Assembly (NCBI RefSeq): GCF_003386865.1
Contig: NZ_QTUA01000001.1
Span: 2,728,001 to 2,792,000, forward strand
Source: Calidifontibacter indicus
Lineage (GTDB): Bacteria; Actinomycetota; Actinomycetes; Actinomycetales; Dermatophilaceae
DNA length: 64,000 nucleotides
Direction: 5' to 3'
This document shows positions 38,715 to 48,196 of this stretch, piece by piece. The notes beneath the pieces are model-generated. The model did not search any database. It was not told the origin of the DNA and saw only the letters and a list, made by a program, of their open reading frames with translations. A program made the translations under genes and the position numbers. The number at the start of each line of letters is the position of its first letter. Positions within the stretch are counted from its first letter, which is position 1.

Positions 38715-40171
38715 CGGATCGGCTCCGCCACCAGGTCGATGCCGATGGTGTCGACCACCCGGGCGCGCACGATGTCGCCGATCGCCGGCAACTCGCCGTC
38801 GATGCTCAGCAGGGTCTCGCCGTCGACGTCCGGGCCCTGTTGGCCGGCGCGACCGCGCACCTGCACCTCACCAGTGTCTTCGTCCTCGAGCTGCTCGACA
38901 AGCACCTCGACGGTCTGGCCGATGCGCTCCGCAGCCCGCTGGTGGTTGAGCTCCTCGACGAGCGCGCGGATCTGCTCCACCCGGTCGTCGATCTCGTCCT
39001 GCGGCAGCTTCTCGCCGTAGGTCTCGGCCTCGGTGCCGTCCTCGTCGGAATAACCGAACACGCCGGTCACATCGAGCCGCGCCGCCGACAGGAAGTCGGC
39101 GAGCACCTGCACGTCGTCGTCGGTCTCGCCGGGGAACCCGACGATCACGTTGGAACGGATGCCGGCCTCCGGCGCGCGCTCGCGCACCCGGTCGACCAGG
39201 TCGAGGAACGACTCCGAGTCGCCGAAGCGGCGCATCCGGCGCAGCAACGGGCCGGACGCGTGCTGGAAGGAGATGTCGAAGTAGGGCACGACTCCGGGAG
39301 TCGACGTCATCACGTCGAGCAGGTCGGGCCTGATCTCGGCCGGCTGCAGGTACGACACCCGCACCCGCTCGATGCCTTCGACCGCGACGAGCTCGGGCAG
39401 CATCGTGTCGAGCAGCCGCAGATCGCCGAGGTCTTTCCCGTAGGACGTGGAGTTCTCGCTGACCAGGAAGATCTCGCGCACGTCGTGCTGGCCGAGCCAG
39501 CGCGCCTCGGCGAGCACATCCGACGGACGGCGCGACACGAACGCGCCACGGAACATCGGGATCGCGCAGAACGCGCAGCGACGGTCGCACCCACTCGCGA
39601 TCTTCAGCGGCGCCCACGGCCGTCCGTCGAGGCGCGCCCGGATGACCCGCTGGGCCGCCACCGGCGACTCGACGGTGACATCACCGGGCGGACGGATCTC
39701 CTGCGCCTGGCCGTGGCCCGGGGTCGCGACTGCCACGCCCTGCCGGTCGACCGGAGACAACGGCAGCAGCTTGCGACGGTCGCCCGGGGTGTGCGACGCG
39801 GGCCGCTCACCGGCGAGGATCGCGGTGAGGTGGGACGACATGTCCTGGTAGCTGTCGAAGCCGAGCACAGCGTCGGCCTCGGGCAGCTGGGAGGCGAGTT
39901 GTTCGCCGTACCGCTCGGCGAGACACCCGACGGCCACGACCGCCTGGGTGCGGCCGGTCTGCTTGAGGTCGTTGGCTTCGAGCAGGGCGTCGATGGAGTC
40001 CTTCTTCGCCTGCTCGACGAAGCCACAGGTGTTGACGACGGCCACGTCGGCGGCGGCCGCGTCGTCGACGAGGGTCCAGCCCTGGGCGGACAGACGTCCG
40101 GCGAGTTCTTCGGAGTCGACCTCGTTACGGGCGCACCCGAGAGTCACCACGGCCACGCTGCGAGAAGACAT
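38711..40171 (-). CDS. rimO: Ribosomal protein S12 methylthiotransferase
   Basis: RimO methylthiolates the conserved Asp of ribosomal protein S12. This 486-residue radical-SAM enzyme is a sister of MiaB. The MTTase domain has [31 protein letters not shown] and [13 protein letters not shown], which are RimO-type signatures. The SAM cluster motif CDRRCAFC lies near residue 195, followed by [11 protein letters not shown], and a C-terminal TRAM domain. It is the first gene of the rimO-pgsA-cinA-clgR run. Confidence 0.95.
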   Translation of the reverse strand: MSSRSVAVVTLGCARNEVDSEELAGRLSAQGWTLVDDAAAADVAVVNTCGFVEQAKKDSIDALLEANDLKQTGRTQAVVAVGCLAERYGEQLASQLPEADAVLGFDSYQDMSSHLTAILAGERPASHTPGDRRKLLPLSPVDRQGVAVATPGHGQAQEIRPPGDVTVESPVAAQRVIRARLDGRPWAPLKIASGCDRRCAFCAIPMFRGAFVSRRPSDVLAEARWLGQHDVREIFLVSENSTSYGKDLGDLRLLDTMLPELVAVEGIERVRVSYLQPAEIRPDLLDVMTSTPGVVPYFDISFQHASGPLLRRMRRFGDSESFLDLVDRVRERAPEAGIRSNVIVGFPGETDDDVQVLADFLSAARLDVTGVFGYSDEDGTEAETYGEKLPQDEIDDRVEQIRALVEELNHQRAAERIGQTVEVLVEQLEDEDTGEVQVRGRAGQQGPDVDGETLLSIDGELPAIGDIVRARVVDTIGIDLVAEPIR

Positions 40172-40243
40172 GCGCTCACTCTAGTTGGCCCCGCGCCGTC
40201 GGCCACCGACCCGCCGGGGCGAGCGACGTGATTGCATGACGAC

Positions 40244-41440
40244 ATGTCGACTTCCAGCCCCACCACGTCCGACCGCATCAGCGCCCTGTTGCGGGAGCAC
40301 CCACTGATCGACGGACACAACGACCTGCCCTGGCACGCCCGGGCGGAGGCCGGCTACGACTTCGACAAGCTCGACATCGCCACCGACCTCACCGGACGCG
40401 GCCACACCGACCTCGCCCGACTGCGCACCGGTGGGGTGGGCGCGCAATTCTGGTCGGTGTTCGTGCCGTCGAACCTGCCCGCGGGCAAAGCCGTGACCGC
40501 AACCCTCGAGCAGATCGACGCGGTGCACCAGATGGTCGCGCGCTACTCCACCGACCTCGGTCTCGCCCGCACCGCCGACGAGGTGGAGCGGGTCTTCGCC
40601 TCGGGCCGCATCGCCTCGCTGCTCGGCGCCGAGGGCGGTCAGTCGATCGACAGCTCGTTGGCGACCCTGCGGATGTTGTACGTGCTCGGCGTGCGCTACA
40701 TGACCCTCACCCACAACGACAACAACCCGTGGGCCGACTCCGCCACCGACGAACCCGCGCACGGCGGCCTCACCCGGTTCGGCGTCGAGGTCGTGCGCGA
40801 GATGAACCGCATCGGCATGATGGTCGACCTCTCGCACGTCTCGGCCGACACCATGCGCGCCGCGCTGGCCGCATCCACCGCGCCGGTGATCTTCTCCCAC
40901 TCCAGCGCCTATGCCGTCTGCTCGAGTCCGCGCAACGCCCCGGACGACGTGCTGGAGACCCTGCGCGACAACAACGGCGTGATCATGGGCACCTTCGTGC
41001 CCGACTTCGTCTCGCAGGCATGTGCCGACTGGCGCGCCGAGTCACGCGAGGCCGCCATCGCCGACGGTGTCGACCCGAAGGACCACGTCGCGTTCACCGC
41101 GTACAACAAGCAGCGCGCCGAGCAGCAGCCCAAGCCGGTCGCCACCCTCGCCGACGTGGTCGCCCACTTCGTGCACCTGCGCGAGGTGGCCGGCATCGAC
41201 CACATCGGCGTCGGCGGCGACTACGACGGCGTCGACAAGCTGCCCGAGGGCCTGGCGGACGTCTCGACCTACCCGGCACTGCTCGGTGCACTCGCCGACC
41301 TCGGCTGGTCGGACGACGACCTCGCGAAGGTCGCTGGCCGCAACGTGCTGCGGGTCATGCGTGACGTCGAGGCCGTGGCCCGCGACGAGCAGCAGACCCG
41401 TGGGCCGTCGCTGGCGACGATCGCCGAACTCGACGGCTGA
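40244..41440 (+). CDS. Membrane dipeptidase (peptidase M19)
   Basis: A 398-residue metallopeptidase of the renal dipeptidase family. Zinc ligands are visible as [10 protein letters not shown] (His25, Asp27), the bridging Glu in LGAEGGQS and histidines in DLSHVS and [23 protein letters not shown] follows. It hydrolyses dipeptides, including L,D or beta-lactam-like bonds in some members. No signal peptide or lipid anchor is seen, so it is probably cytoplasmic. The ATG at 40244 is favoured over a TTG at 40232. Confidence 0.93.
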   Translation: MSTSSPTTSDRISALLREHPLIDGHNDLPWHARAEAGYDFDKLDIATDLTGRGHTDLARLRTGGVGAQFWSVFVPSNLPAGKAVTATLEQIDAVHQMVARYSTDLGLARTADEVERVFASGRIASLLGAEGGQSIDSSLATLRMLYVLGVRYMTLTHNDNNPWADSATDEPAHGGLTRFGVEVVREMNRIGMMVDLSHVSADTMRAALAASTAPVIFSHSSAYAVCSSPRNAPDDVLETLRDNNGVIMGTFVPDFVSQACADWRAESREAAIADGVDPKDHVAFTAYNKQRAEQQPKPVATLADVVAHFVHLREVAGIDHIGVGGDYDGVDKLPEGLADVSTYPALLGALADLGWSDDDLAKVAGRNVLRVMRDVEAVARDEQQTRGPSLATIAELDG

Positions 41441-41460
41441 CGGCCACCTATCCTCATCCC

Positions 41461-42507
41461 ATGCCCGCCTCCGTCCCCGCTGCCCCGTGGATCGTCCCCG
41501 CGCTGCTGATCGTGCTGGCGCTGGTGGTGAGCGCGCTGTTCAAGGTGCGTTCGCCACAGACCACCCAAGACGCGTTCGTCAGCCTGCGGTTGCCGTCGTT
41601 CCTGCGCTTCTCCGGCGCGCCGATCCTGCTGCCCTACGGCGAACTCGTGCTGGCGGCGGCCTTGCTGGTGCTGCCCGGCGGGTGGTACGTCGTGGCCGCG
41701 GCGCTGGCGGTGGTGCTGTTCGCGGCCTACCTGATCGTCGTCGCCCGGGCGCTCGGCTTCGCAGAGCCCGTGCACTGCAACTGTTTCGGCAAGCTGGGCC
41801 TCGGTGAGATCGACCGCCGCACGGTGGTGCGCAATGTGCTGCTGCTCGTCGCCGCCGTGCTCGCACTGGTCGACGGTGTGCGCGGCGGCTCGATGATCGA
41901 ACGGTTCACCGACTTCGGCGGCACCGAATGGGGGTGGACCGCAGGCGTTCTCGCCGCGATCGCGCTGACGGGGATGGTCGTGTACGGCGGGGGCCGGCCC
42001 TCCGATTCCGCTGCGGCGTCCAGTGCCGCCCCGGCAGTCGTACCCTCCGACGCGGATGACGAGCTGGAGTACGTGCAGCAGCCCATCCCCTACGGCGCAC
42101 TCGTCGACTCCCGCGGTGGCACGATCCCGTTGCGCGAACTGCCCCACCCGCGTCCGGTGCTGCTAATCTCGGTCAGCCTTGGCTGCGGCAGTTGCGAGCG
42201 GGTGATGGCGCGGATGCCGCAGTGGGCGGCGCGGCAACAGCTCATCCGGGTCGTGCTCGTGCCGTACGGCGCGTCGGCCGACAATGCGCCCGATCTCGGG
42301 CCCGACGTCGAGTGGATGACCGACCCCGACAGCGCGGTCGTGCGGACGCTCGGCCTCGGGTACCCCTCAGCCGTGCTGTTCGGCATGAACGGCATGCTCG
42401 CCGGCGGACCGGTGCACGGCGACGAGATCGACCAGTTCCTCGACGACATCGCCGCCGAGATGGACGAAGCCGCGGCGGCGTACGCGGCTCAGGAGCCGAT
42501 CGGCTGA
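41461..42507 (+). CDS. MauE/DoxX-like membrane domain fused to a thioredoxin-like domain
   Basis: A 348-residue protein. Residues 1-185 carry about five membrane helices with the MauE/VKOR-like features ELVLAAALLVLPGGWY and a cysteine pair in VHCNCFGKLG (Cys106, Cys108). After a linker near 185-200, residues 210-330 resemble a thioredoxin-like redox domain with CGSC (Cys242-Cys245) in SVSLGCGSCERVM and a cis-Pro-like segment LGYPSAVLF. This would couple a membrane electron carrier to a disulfide oxidoreductase acting on exported proteins. The 3' end overlaps the convergent gene by 19 bases. Confidence 0.85.
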   Translation: MPASVPAAPWIVPALLIVLALVVSALFKVRSPQTTQDAFVSLRLPSFLRFSGAPILLPYGELVLAAALLVLPGGWYVVAAALAVVLFAAYLIVVARALGFAEPVHCNCFGKLGLGEIDRRTVVRNVLLLVAAVLALVDGVRGGSMIERFTDFGGTEWGWTAGVLAAIALTGMVVYGGGRPSDSAAASSAAPAVVPSDADDELEYVQQPIPYGALVDSRGGTIPLRELPHPRPVLLISVSLGCGSCERVMARMPQWAARQQLIRVVLVPYGASADNAPDLGPDVEWMTDPDSAVVRTLGLGYPSAVLFGMNGMLAGGPVHGDEIDQFLDDIAAEMDEAAAAYAAQEPIG

Positions 42508-43331
42508 CCCGGCACGCGTCGTCCGATGCGCAGCAGCACCGCGGCCAGCGCCACCAACCAGCCGAACCGCAGGCCGAAACCGGCTCCGATGTCGGCGTAC
42601 TGGGACACCACCTGGATGCCCCGCGCACTGCTGGTCATCAGGCCGGAGTCGGTGGCGTAGACGGCGACCGCGGAGGCGACAGCGCCGGCCACCGTCGTGA
42701 TGCCCCACACCGCAAAGAAGGTCAAGCCGCGCGCCGCGTGCCGCCGCTGCGTCGTCAGCGCGATGAGCGTCAGCACGAACACGACGACACCGAGCGTGAG
42801 CAGACCGCCCACCAGTTGGCTGGTGCCGTCGGCCCGGAAGGTGCGCATGAGGCCGTAGTAGTCGTAGAAACTCGCGTGATACCAGAGGTCCCAGGCGAAC
42901 CGGCTGCGCGGCGGCCGAGCGCCGTTGCGCGACATGATCCCCGGGATCGCGGCGATGACGACAGCAACCACCGCCGCGGCGAGCGCGGGCAGGAACGCGC
43001 CGTACCTGCGCATCGTGTTCGCCGCGTACGGCCCCGGGACAGGTTCGGTGCCGATCCGACCCGCCGGACGTTGCGCGTAGCCGGGCGTCGGAGAGGCGTA
43101 ACCACCCGATGCGGCGCCGCCCGCATACCCGCTCTGATACCCGCTCTGACGCTCGCCCGGCGAGGGCTGCGCTGCCTGCTTCGACAGGTCGGGACCAGTG
43201 GGACGCGCACCGAAGTCCTGCGTCCGGTCGCTGCCGTCGACCCGCGGGGTGTTCGCGGTGGGGAGCTCGCTGGTGTCGTCGGCGCCGGCGCCCCAACGCG
43301 GCACTCCGGCGGAACGGTCGTGGTCGGTCAT
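42489..43331 (-). CDS. Proline/glycine-rich N-terminus plus four-helix membrane protein
   Basis: A 280-residue protein of unknown family. Residues 1-100 are polar and Gly/Ser/Tyr-rich (repeats of SGYQSGY and GGYASPTPGYAQRP), predicted disordered and cytoplasmic. Then come about four membrane helices (near 110-130, 170-190, 200-225, 250-270) with a DLWYHASFYDYYGLMRTF loop. The ATG at 43331 follows AGGAGTGACG. No enzyme motif is seen. The 250 bases upstream, up to the ftsK stop, contain nothing recognisable. Confidence 0.8.
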   Translation of the reverse strand: MTDHDRSAGVPRWGAGADDTSELPTANTPRVDGSDRTQDFGARPTGPDLSKQAAQPSPGERQSGYQSGYAGGAASGGYASPTPGYAQRPAGRIGTEPVPGPYAANTMRRYGAFLPALAAAVVAVVIAAIPGIMSRNGARPPRSRFAWDLWYHASFYDYYGLMRTFRADGTSQLVGGLLTLGVVVFVLTLIALTTQRRHAARGLTFFAVWGITTVAGAVASAVAVYATDSGLMTSSARGIQVVSQYADIGAGFGLRFGWLVALAAVLLRIGRRVPGQPIGS

Positions 43332-43583
43332 CGTCACTCCTGGTTTGCGCCGGTCGGGCGATGGTTCTCTGCTGGCAGGGTACGCAGCGGTGCGGGGTAG
43401 ATCGGTGTTGCAGACCGTCGACCACGTCTGCGCGCTCGGTGCGGAGCGGGCGGCGTGGTTCAAGGACCGCCGACGGCAACATGCTCTGTCTGCACCAGGA
43501 AGCGCCGGCGAGCTGACCCACCGGCGTCCGGCCACCCCGTCGGGAGCGCCTCGGGCCCGCTGGGCCTGGCGGCCCGGCGAGGC

Positions 43584-46322
43584 TCAGGCGCGGCCGTGCT
43601 GGGTGAGCTCCCAGGCGTCCTCGCCCGAGCTCTCCTCGACCGGCAGGTCGTCCTGGTCGTACGCCGCGTCGCCGGGCACCTCGTCGCCACGCAGGCGGGC
43701 GAGGGTGTCGGGCAGGTCGTCCGGCTTGACCAGCACGTCGCGAGCCTTCGAACCCTCCGACGGGCCGACGATGCCGCGCGACTCCATGAGGTCCATCAAC
43801 CGGCCGGCCTTGGCGAACCCGACACGCAGCTTGCGCTGCAGCATCGAGGTCGAGCCGAACTGCGAGTTGACGACCAGTTCGGCCGCCTGGAGCAGCAGGT
43901 CGAGGTCGTCGCCGATGTCCTCGTCGATCTCCTTCTTGGGAGCCGACACCGCGACGTCGTCGCGGTAGTTCGGTTGCAGCTGCCCCTTGATGTGGGCCAC
44001 GACGTCCTTGACCTCGGACTCCGCCACCCAGGCGCCCTGCACGCGCATCGTCTTGCTGGCACCCATCGGCAGGAACAGCGCGTCACCCTGACCGATGAGC
44101 TTCTCTGCACCGGGCTGGTCGAGCACGACGCGCGAGTCGGCGAGCGACGACGTCGCGAACGCCAGGCGCGACGGAACGTTCGCCTTGATCAGACCGGTCA
44201 CGACGTCGACCGACGGACGCTGGGTCGCGAGCACCAGGTGGATACCGGCGGCACGCGCCAGCTGGGTGATGCGGACGATCGACTCCTCGACGTCACGCGG
44301 GGCGACCATCATCAGGTCGGCGAGCTCGTCGACCACGACCAACAGGTACGGGTAGGGCTGTACGACGCGCTCCGACCCGGGCGGCGGCTGCACCTTGCCG
44401 GCACGCACCGCCTTGTTGAAGTCGTCGACGTGCTTGAACCCGAACGCGGCGAGGTCGTCGTAGCGGGTGTCCATCTCGCGCACGACCCACTGCAGCGCCT
44501 CGGCGGCCTTCTTCGGGTTGGTGATGATCGGCGTGATCAGGTGCGGGATGCCCTCGTAGGCAGTGAGCTCGACCCGCTTGGGGTCGACCAGCACCATGCG
44601 CACCTCGTCGGGCGTGGCGCGCATCATGATCGAGGTGATCATCGAGTTCACGAAACTCGACTTACCGGCACCGGTCGCACCGGCGACGAGCAGGTGGGGC
44701 ATCTTCGCCAGGTTGGCGATGACGTAACCGCCCTCGACGTCCTTGCCGACACCCATCACCATCGGGTGGTCGTTGCCGCGGGCCGCCTGGCTGCGCAGCA
44801 CGTCGCCGAGGCTGACCGTCTCACGGTCGGTGTTCGGGATCTCGATACCGATCGCCGACTTGCCCGGGATGGGGCTGAGGATGCGCACGTCGGCCGATGC
44901 CACCGCGTAGGCGATGTTCTTGCTCAGCGCGGTGACCTTCTCGACCTTCGTGCCCGAGCCGAGTTCGACCTCGTAGCGGGTGACCGTCGGGCCACGGGTG
45001 AAGCCGGTGACCTGTGCGTCGATGTCGAACTGCTCGAACACGCCGCCGAGCGCGTCGACGACGCGGTCGTTGGCGGCCGAACGGGTCTTGTGCGGCGGGC
45101 CGGCCTTCAACAGGTCGTTCGCCGGGAGGGTGTACGTGACGTCGCCCGCGAGGAGCAACTGCTCGGTGCGCTGCGGCAACGGAGTCGTCGGCGGCGCCTC
45201 GATCTTGGCGACCGGCGCGCCCGGCAACTGAACGGGCTTGCGGCTCGGCTCGGGGCGCTTGTCGGCGGCGGGCGCCGGTGCCGGTTCCGCGGCGCCGTCG
45301 TGGACCTCGTCCGGCTCGCCCGAGGTGGTCGAGGTGGTGGACGGTGCGGGCGCGGACGGCTTCGGTCGCGAACCGCGGCCCTTGCGCGGCACCACCTCGG
45401 CGGCCTGCTCGAACGGGTCGTCGCCGTCGAGCGCGTCGAGGCCATCGTCCTGGCGCGCCCTACGGCCGCGGGGCTTGCGGCGTCCGCCGTCGATGTGCTC
45501 GCCGTGCAGGTCGAGCGCGACCGCGTCGACCGGACCGTCCTCGTCGTGCTCGTCGAGCATCCGTCCGTAGAACAGGCGGTCGAGGACGTGGCGCGCCCGA
45601 TCGCCGATCTCGTGCACCGGCGTCGCGGTGATCACCAGGAGCGCGAAGAAGCAGAGCAGTAACAACAGGGCGACCGCGCCCCACGTCGTGACCGCGGCGA
45701 CGGTCGGGCTGGAAGCAAGGAAGCCGATCATGCCGCCGGCCGCCTCCAGGCCCTCGCGCGGCTGGGCGTCGGGCAGACCCTTGGCAATGCTGGTGAGTCC
45801 GCAGACGCCGAAGGCGAGCAGGCCGAGGCCGATGCTGATTCGGTTGGTGGCGTGGTGACCGCGCGGGGTGCGCAGGATGTGCAGGCCGAGGCCGAGCAGC
45901 ACCACCGGGAGCGCCAGCGAGATGAGTCCGAAGGTGCCGGCGCTGATGGTGTGCACGACGTCGCCGAACACGCCGGCGATGCCCCACCACTCGACGGCGG
46001 CGATGACGATCGCGACCGCGATCAGGGTGAAGCCCACTCCGTCGCGGCGCAGTTCCGGCTCGAGGTCACGCGCGCTGGTGCCGACGCGGCGGGCGGTGCC
46101 ACCGGCGACGTGCGCTACGCCCATCCAGGTGCCGCGCAGCGCGCGCACCGGCAGCGACGGTCCTCCCCCGCCACGGGCGGGCTGGCGTCCCTTGGCCGAC
46201 GCAGAGGTCTTGCGGGCGGCGGGACGCGAGGAGGTGGACTTCGCTGCTGGACGGGAGGTCGACGAGCGGCCGCGTGAGCTGGACTTCGACGCGGTTTTCG
46301 GTGCGGACTGACGGGGGGCCAC
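43584..46322 (-). CDS. ftsK: DNA translocase FtsK
   Basis: A 912-residue septal DNA pump. Order: a Lys/Ser/Ala-rich basic N-terminus (1-60), four or five membrane helices (95-235), a Pro/Glu/Asp-rich linker (250-400), then the motor with VTRYEVELGSGTKVEKV, Walker A GATGAGKSS, Walker B LLVVVDELADLMM, and the gamma winged-helix domain (SMLQRKLRVGFAKAGRLMDL) that reads KOPS sites. The start is a GTG at 46322. No recombinase gene is adjacent. In actinobacteria it commonly lies between rnj/dapA and pgsA, as here in broken form. Confidence 0.96.
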   Translation of the reverse strand: MAPRQSAPKTASKSSSRGRSSTSRPAAKSTSSRPAARKTSASAKGRQPARGGGGPSLPVRALRGTWMGVAHVAGGTARRVGTSARDLEPELRRDGVGFTLIAVAIVIAAVEWWGIAGVFGDVVHTISAGTFGLISLALPVVLLGLGLHILRTPRGHHATNRISIGLGLLAFGVCGLTSIAKGLPDAQPREGLEAAGGMIGFLASSPTVAAVTTWGAVALLLLLCFFALLVITATPVHEIGDRARHVLDRLFYGRMLDEHDEDGPVDAVALDLHGEHIDGGRRKPRGRRARQDDGLDALDGDDPFEQAAEVVPRKGRGSRPKPSAPAPSTTSTTSGEPDEVHDGAAEPAPAPAADKRPEPSRKPVQLPGAPVAKIEAPPTTPLPQRTEQLLLAGDVTYTLPANDLLKAGPPHKTRSAANDRVVDALGGVFEQFDIDAQVTGFTRGPTVTRYEVELGSGTKVEKVTALSKNIAYAVASADVRILSPIPGKSAIGIEIPNTDRETVSLGDVLRSQAARGNDHPMVMGVGKDVEGGYVIANLAKMPHLLVAGATGAGKSSFVNSMITSIMMRATPDEVRMVLVDPKRVELTAYEGIPHLITPIITNPKKAAEALQWVVREMDTRYDDLAAFGFKHVDDFNKAVRAGKVQPPPGSERVVQPYPYLLVVVDELADLMMVAPRDVEESIVRITQLARAAGIHLVLATQRPSVDVVTGLIKANVPSRLAFATSSLADSRVVLDQPGAEKLIGQGDALFLPMGASKTMRVQGAWVAESEVKDVVAHIKGQLQPNYRDDVAVSAPKKEIDEDIGDDLDLLLQAAELVVNSQFGSTSMLQRKLRVGFAKAGRLMDLMESRGIVGPSEGSKARDVLVKPDDLPDTLARLRGDEVPGDAAYDQDDLPVEESSGEDAWELTQHGRA

Positions 46323-46375
46323 CGTCGCAGACTACGCGACAACCACTCCAGTCACACGCGCCACACGCTGGAGAC

Positions 46376-46445
46376 CGCAAACGCTGCGCTTACCTGCAGC
46401 CGCCGCTGTTGCAACCGCAGCGACTGCCGGGTACTGCAGCGTGTG
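46376..46445. repeat. Interspersed palindromic repeat family C, copy 2
   Basis: CCGCAAACGCTGCGCTTACC, then CGCTGTTGCAACCGCAG, then ACTGCAGCGTGTGCGG. It shares the outer blocks and the central GCTGTTGCAAC palindrome half with 30015-30082. ACGCTGC and GCAGCGT form terminal inverted repeats. It sits just upstream of ftsK. Confidence 0.6.
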
Positions 46446-46571
46446 CGGGGTGGGGAGGGGCCGGTTGCGGGCCGGGTTGTGGGGCGGGCGCGGATTGGGC
46501 ACTTTCGCATCGTGAGATGACGGCCGAGGTAGCTGGCGCGCGGCGCGCCGAGGTGGATATGGTCGCGACCA

Positions 46572-46690
46572 GGTCATGAGTCTCAGCGTCAAGCCCCGGC
46601 TTGCTGAGCGGCAACCCTCCACCGCGGTGGGGTGCTCCGGGTGACGACCGGGCCGTTGCCCGACCGGGCGGCGGCAAGCGCGGATCGCTG
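46572..46690 (+). promoter_or_regulatory. SAM-IV riboswitch
   Basis: GGTCATGAGTCTCAGCG, then AAGCCCCGGCTTGCTGAG, CGGCAACCCTCC, ACCGCGGTGGGGTGCTCCGG and GTGACGACC reproduce the conserved core and P1 closure of the actinobacterial SAM-IV class, with the pseudoknot region GGGCCGTTGCCC after it. It binds S-adenosylmethionine and normally turns the downstream gene off when SAM is plentiful. The controlled gene starts about 67 bases later. Confidence 0.9.
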
Positions 46691-46756
46691 CAGCGTTCGC
46701 CCCGGGTTTTTCGGGGTGGGTCTGTGTCGGTCCAACGACCGACAGGAGCAGGCCCG

Positions 46757-48187
46757 ATGTCCGTAGCCACCGAAGTCACCGAAGTCACCGACGTCAGCGA
46801 AGTCACCCGATCGACCGAGACCGGTCTCGACCCGGTCGTCGAGACCGCCGCCCGCCGCCTCCACCTGGTGCCGGACGACTTCACTCCCCCGCCCGCGCTC
46901 CAGCACCAGGGCATTCCGCTCACCGCCCACCACGAACTCGGCGTGCCGACGGTGCACCGCACGGTCGTCGACTTCGCCAACTTCGACCACGGCGCCACCA
47001 GCCCCGCACTGCGTACGGTCGAGCAGACGGTGGCTGCCGTGCAGCGCGTCTCGGGTTCGGTGCACCGCGGTGCCGGACACACCAGCCGGCAGACCACCCA
47101 GTGGTTCGAGGCCGCGCGCAAGGAGGTCGGCGCGTTCGTCGGTGCACGCGAGGACGACTACGTGGTCTTCACGCGCAACACCACCGACGCGTTGCGCCTG
47201 CTGGCCAACGCTCTTCCGCGCCGCACCCAGGTGTTCACCTGGGACTCCGCGCACCACGCCGCCCAGTTCGCCTGGGCGGGTCGCTCGATCCACCGGCTGC
47301 CGATTCCGGCGAGCACCCAGGACGCCCTCGACCTGTTGACCCAGGCCCTCGAGTCGAGCACCGCCGAGTCGAAGCTCGTCGTGATCACGGGCGCGTGCAA
47401 CGTCACCGGCGAAGTCTGGCCGGTTGCCGAACTCGCATCTATCGCAACCGAATTCGGCGCCCGCACGGTGCTCGACGCGGCCCAGCTCGCGCCGCACCAC
47501 CCGGTCGACATCGACGAGCTCGGCGTCGACTACGTCGCCCTGTCGGGCCACAAGACCTACGCGCCGTACGGCGCCGGTGCGCTCGTCGGCCGCGGCGACT
47601 GGCTCGACGAGGCCAACCCGTACCTGCCGGCCGGCGGCGCGACCCGCGCGGTCGGCACCCGCGCCGTGGAGTGGAATGTCGGACCGGCCCGCCACGAGGG
47701 CGGCACCCCGAACGCTGTCGGCGCCATTGCCCTGGCGTCGGCCTGCTCGACCCTGCGCAAGCACCACGACGCGATCGCCGCACACGAGGCGGTGCTGCAC
47801 GAGCGCCTGCGCAGCGGCTTGGCCGCGATCCCCGGCGTCCGCCTGGTCAGTGTGCTCGGCCCGGAGCGCCCGAACGTCGGTGTCGTGACCTTCACCGTCG
47901 ACGGGTTCGACTGCTCGCTGGTGTCGCAGGTGTTGTCGGACGAGCACGGCATCGCGGTGCGCGACGGGAAGTTCTGCGCCCACCGCCTGTGCGACCAGGT
48001 CGTCGGCGGGTGCGCCGTCCGTGCATCGATCGGCCTGGCCACCCAGCCGCACCACGTCGAGCGCCTGATCGACGCCGTCCGACGACTGGTGGAGCAGGGC
48101 CCGACCCTCGAGTACGTGCACACGCCCGGCGAGGGCTGGAGCGCGCCGTCCGACCCGCGCGACCTGGCCGAGCCTCTCCCCTGGTGA
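46757..48187 (+). CDS. PLP-dependent class V aminotransferase, cysteine-desulfurase-like
   Basis: A 476-residue fold-type I PLP enzyme. After a Glu/Val/Thr-rich start it has the SufS/CsdA-like layout: FANFDHGATSP, GSVHRGAGHTSRQTT, TRNTTDAL, the PLP-binding Lys266 in LSGHKTYAPYG, and a late KFCAHRLCDQ region near 407 where desulfurases place the reactive Cys. PLP binds through a Schiff base. The enzyme may deliver sulfur from cysteine or handle a related sulfur amino acid; SAM-IV control ties it to methionine/SAM metabolism. ATG 46757 follows AGGAGC. It is longer than SufS by about 60 residues. Confidence 0.88.
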   Translation: MSVATEVTEVTDVSEVTRSTETGLDPVVETAARRLHLVPDDFTPPPALQHQGIPLTAHHELGVPTVHRTVVDFANFDHGATSPALRTVEQTVAAVQRVSGSVHRGAGHTSRQTTQWFEAARKEVGAFVGAREDDYVVFTRNTTDALRLLANALPRRTQVFTWDSAHHAAQFAWAGRSIHRLPIPASTQDALDLLTQALESSTAESKLVVITGACNVTGEVWPVAELASIATEFGARTVLDAAQLAPHHPVDIDELGVDYVALSGHKTYAPYGAGALVGRGDWLDEANPYLPAGGATRAVGTRAVEWNVGPARHEGGTPNAVGAIALASACSTLRKHHDAIAAHEAVLHERLRSGLAAIPGVRLVSVLGPERPNVGVVTFTVDGFDCSLVSQVLSDEHGIAVRDGKFCAHRLCDQVVGGCAVRASIGLATQPHHVERLIDAVRRLVEQGPTLEYVHTPGEGWSAPSDPRDLAEPLPW

Positions 48188-48196
48188 CGGATTAAC

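Noticed and set aside
46700-46725. CCCCG-GGTTTTT-CGGGG as an intrinsic terminator after the SAM-IV aptamer
   Set aside because: The stem is only 5 bp and the T-run is in the loop, so it is not a convincing expression platform.
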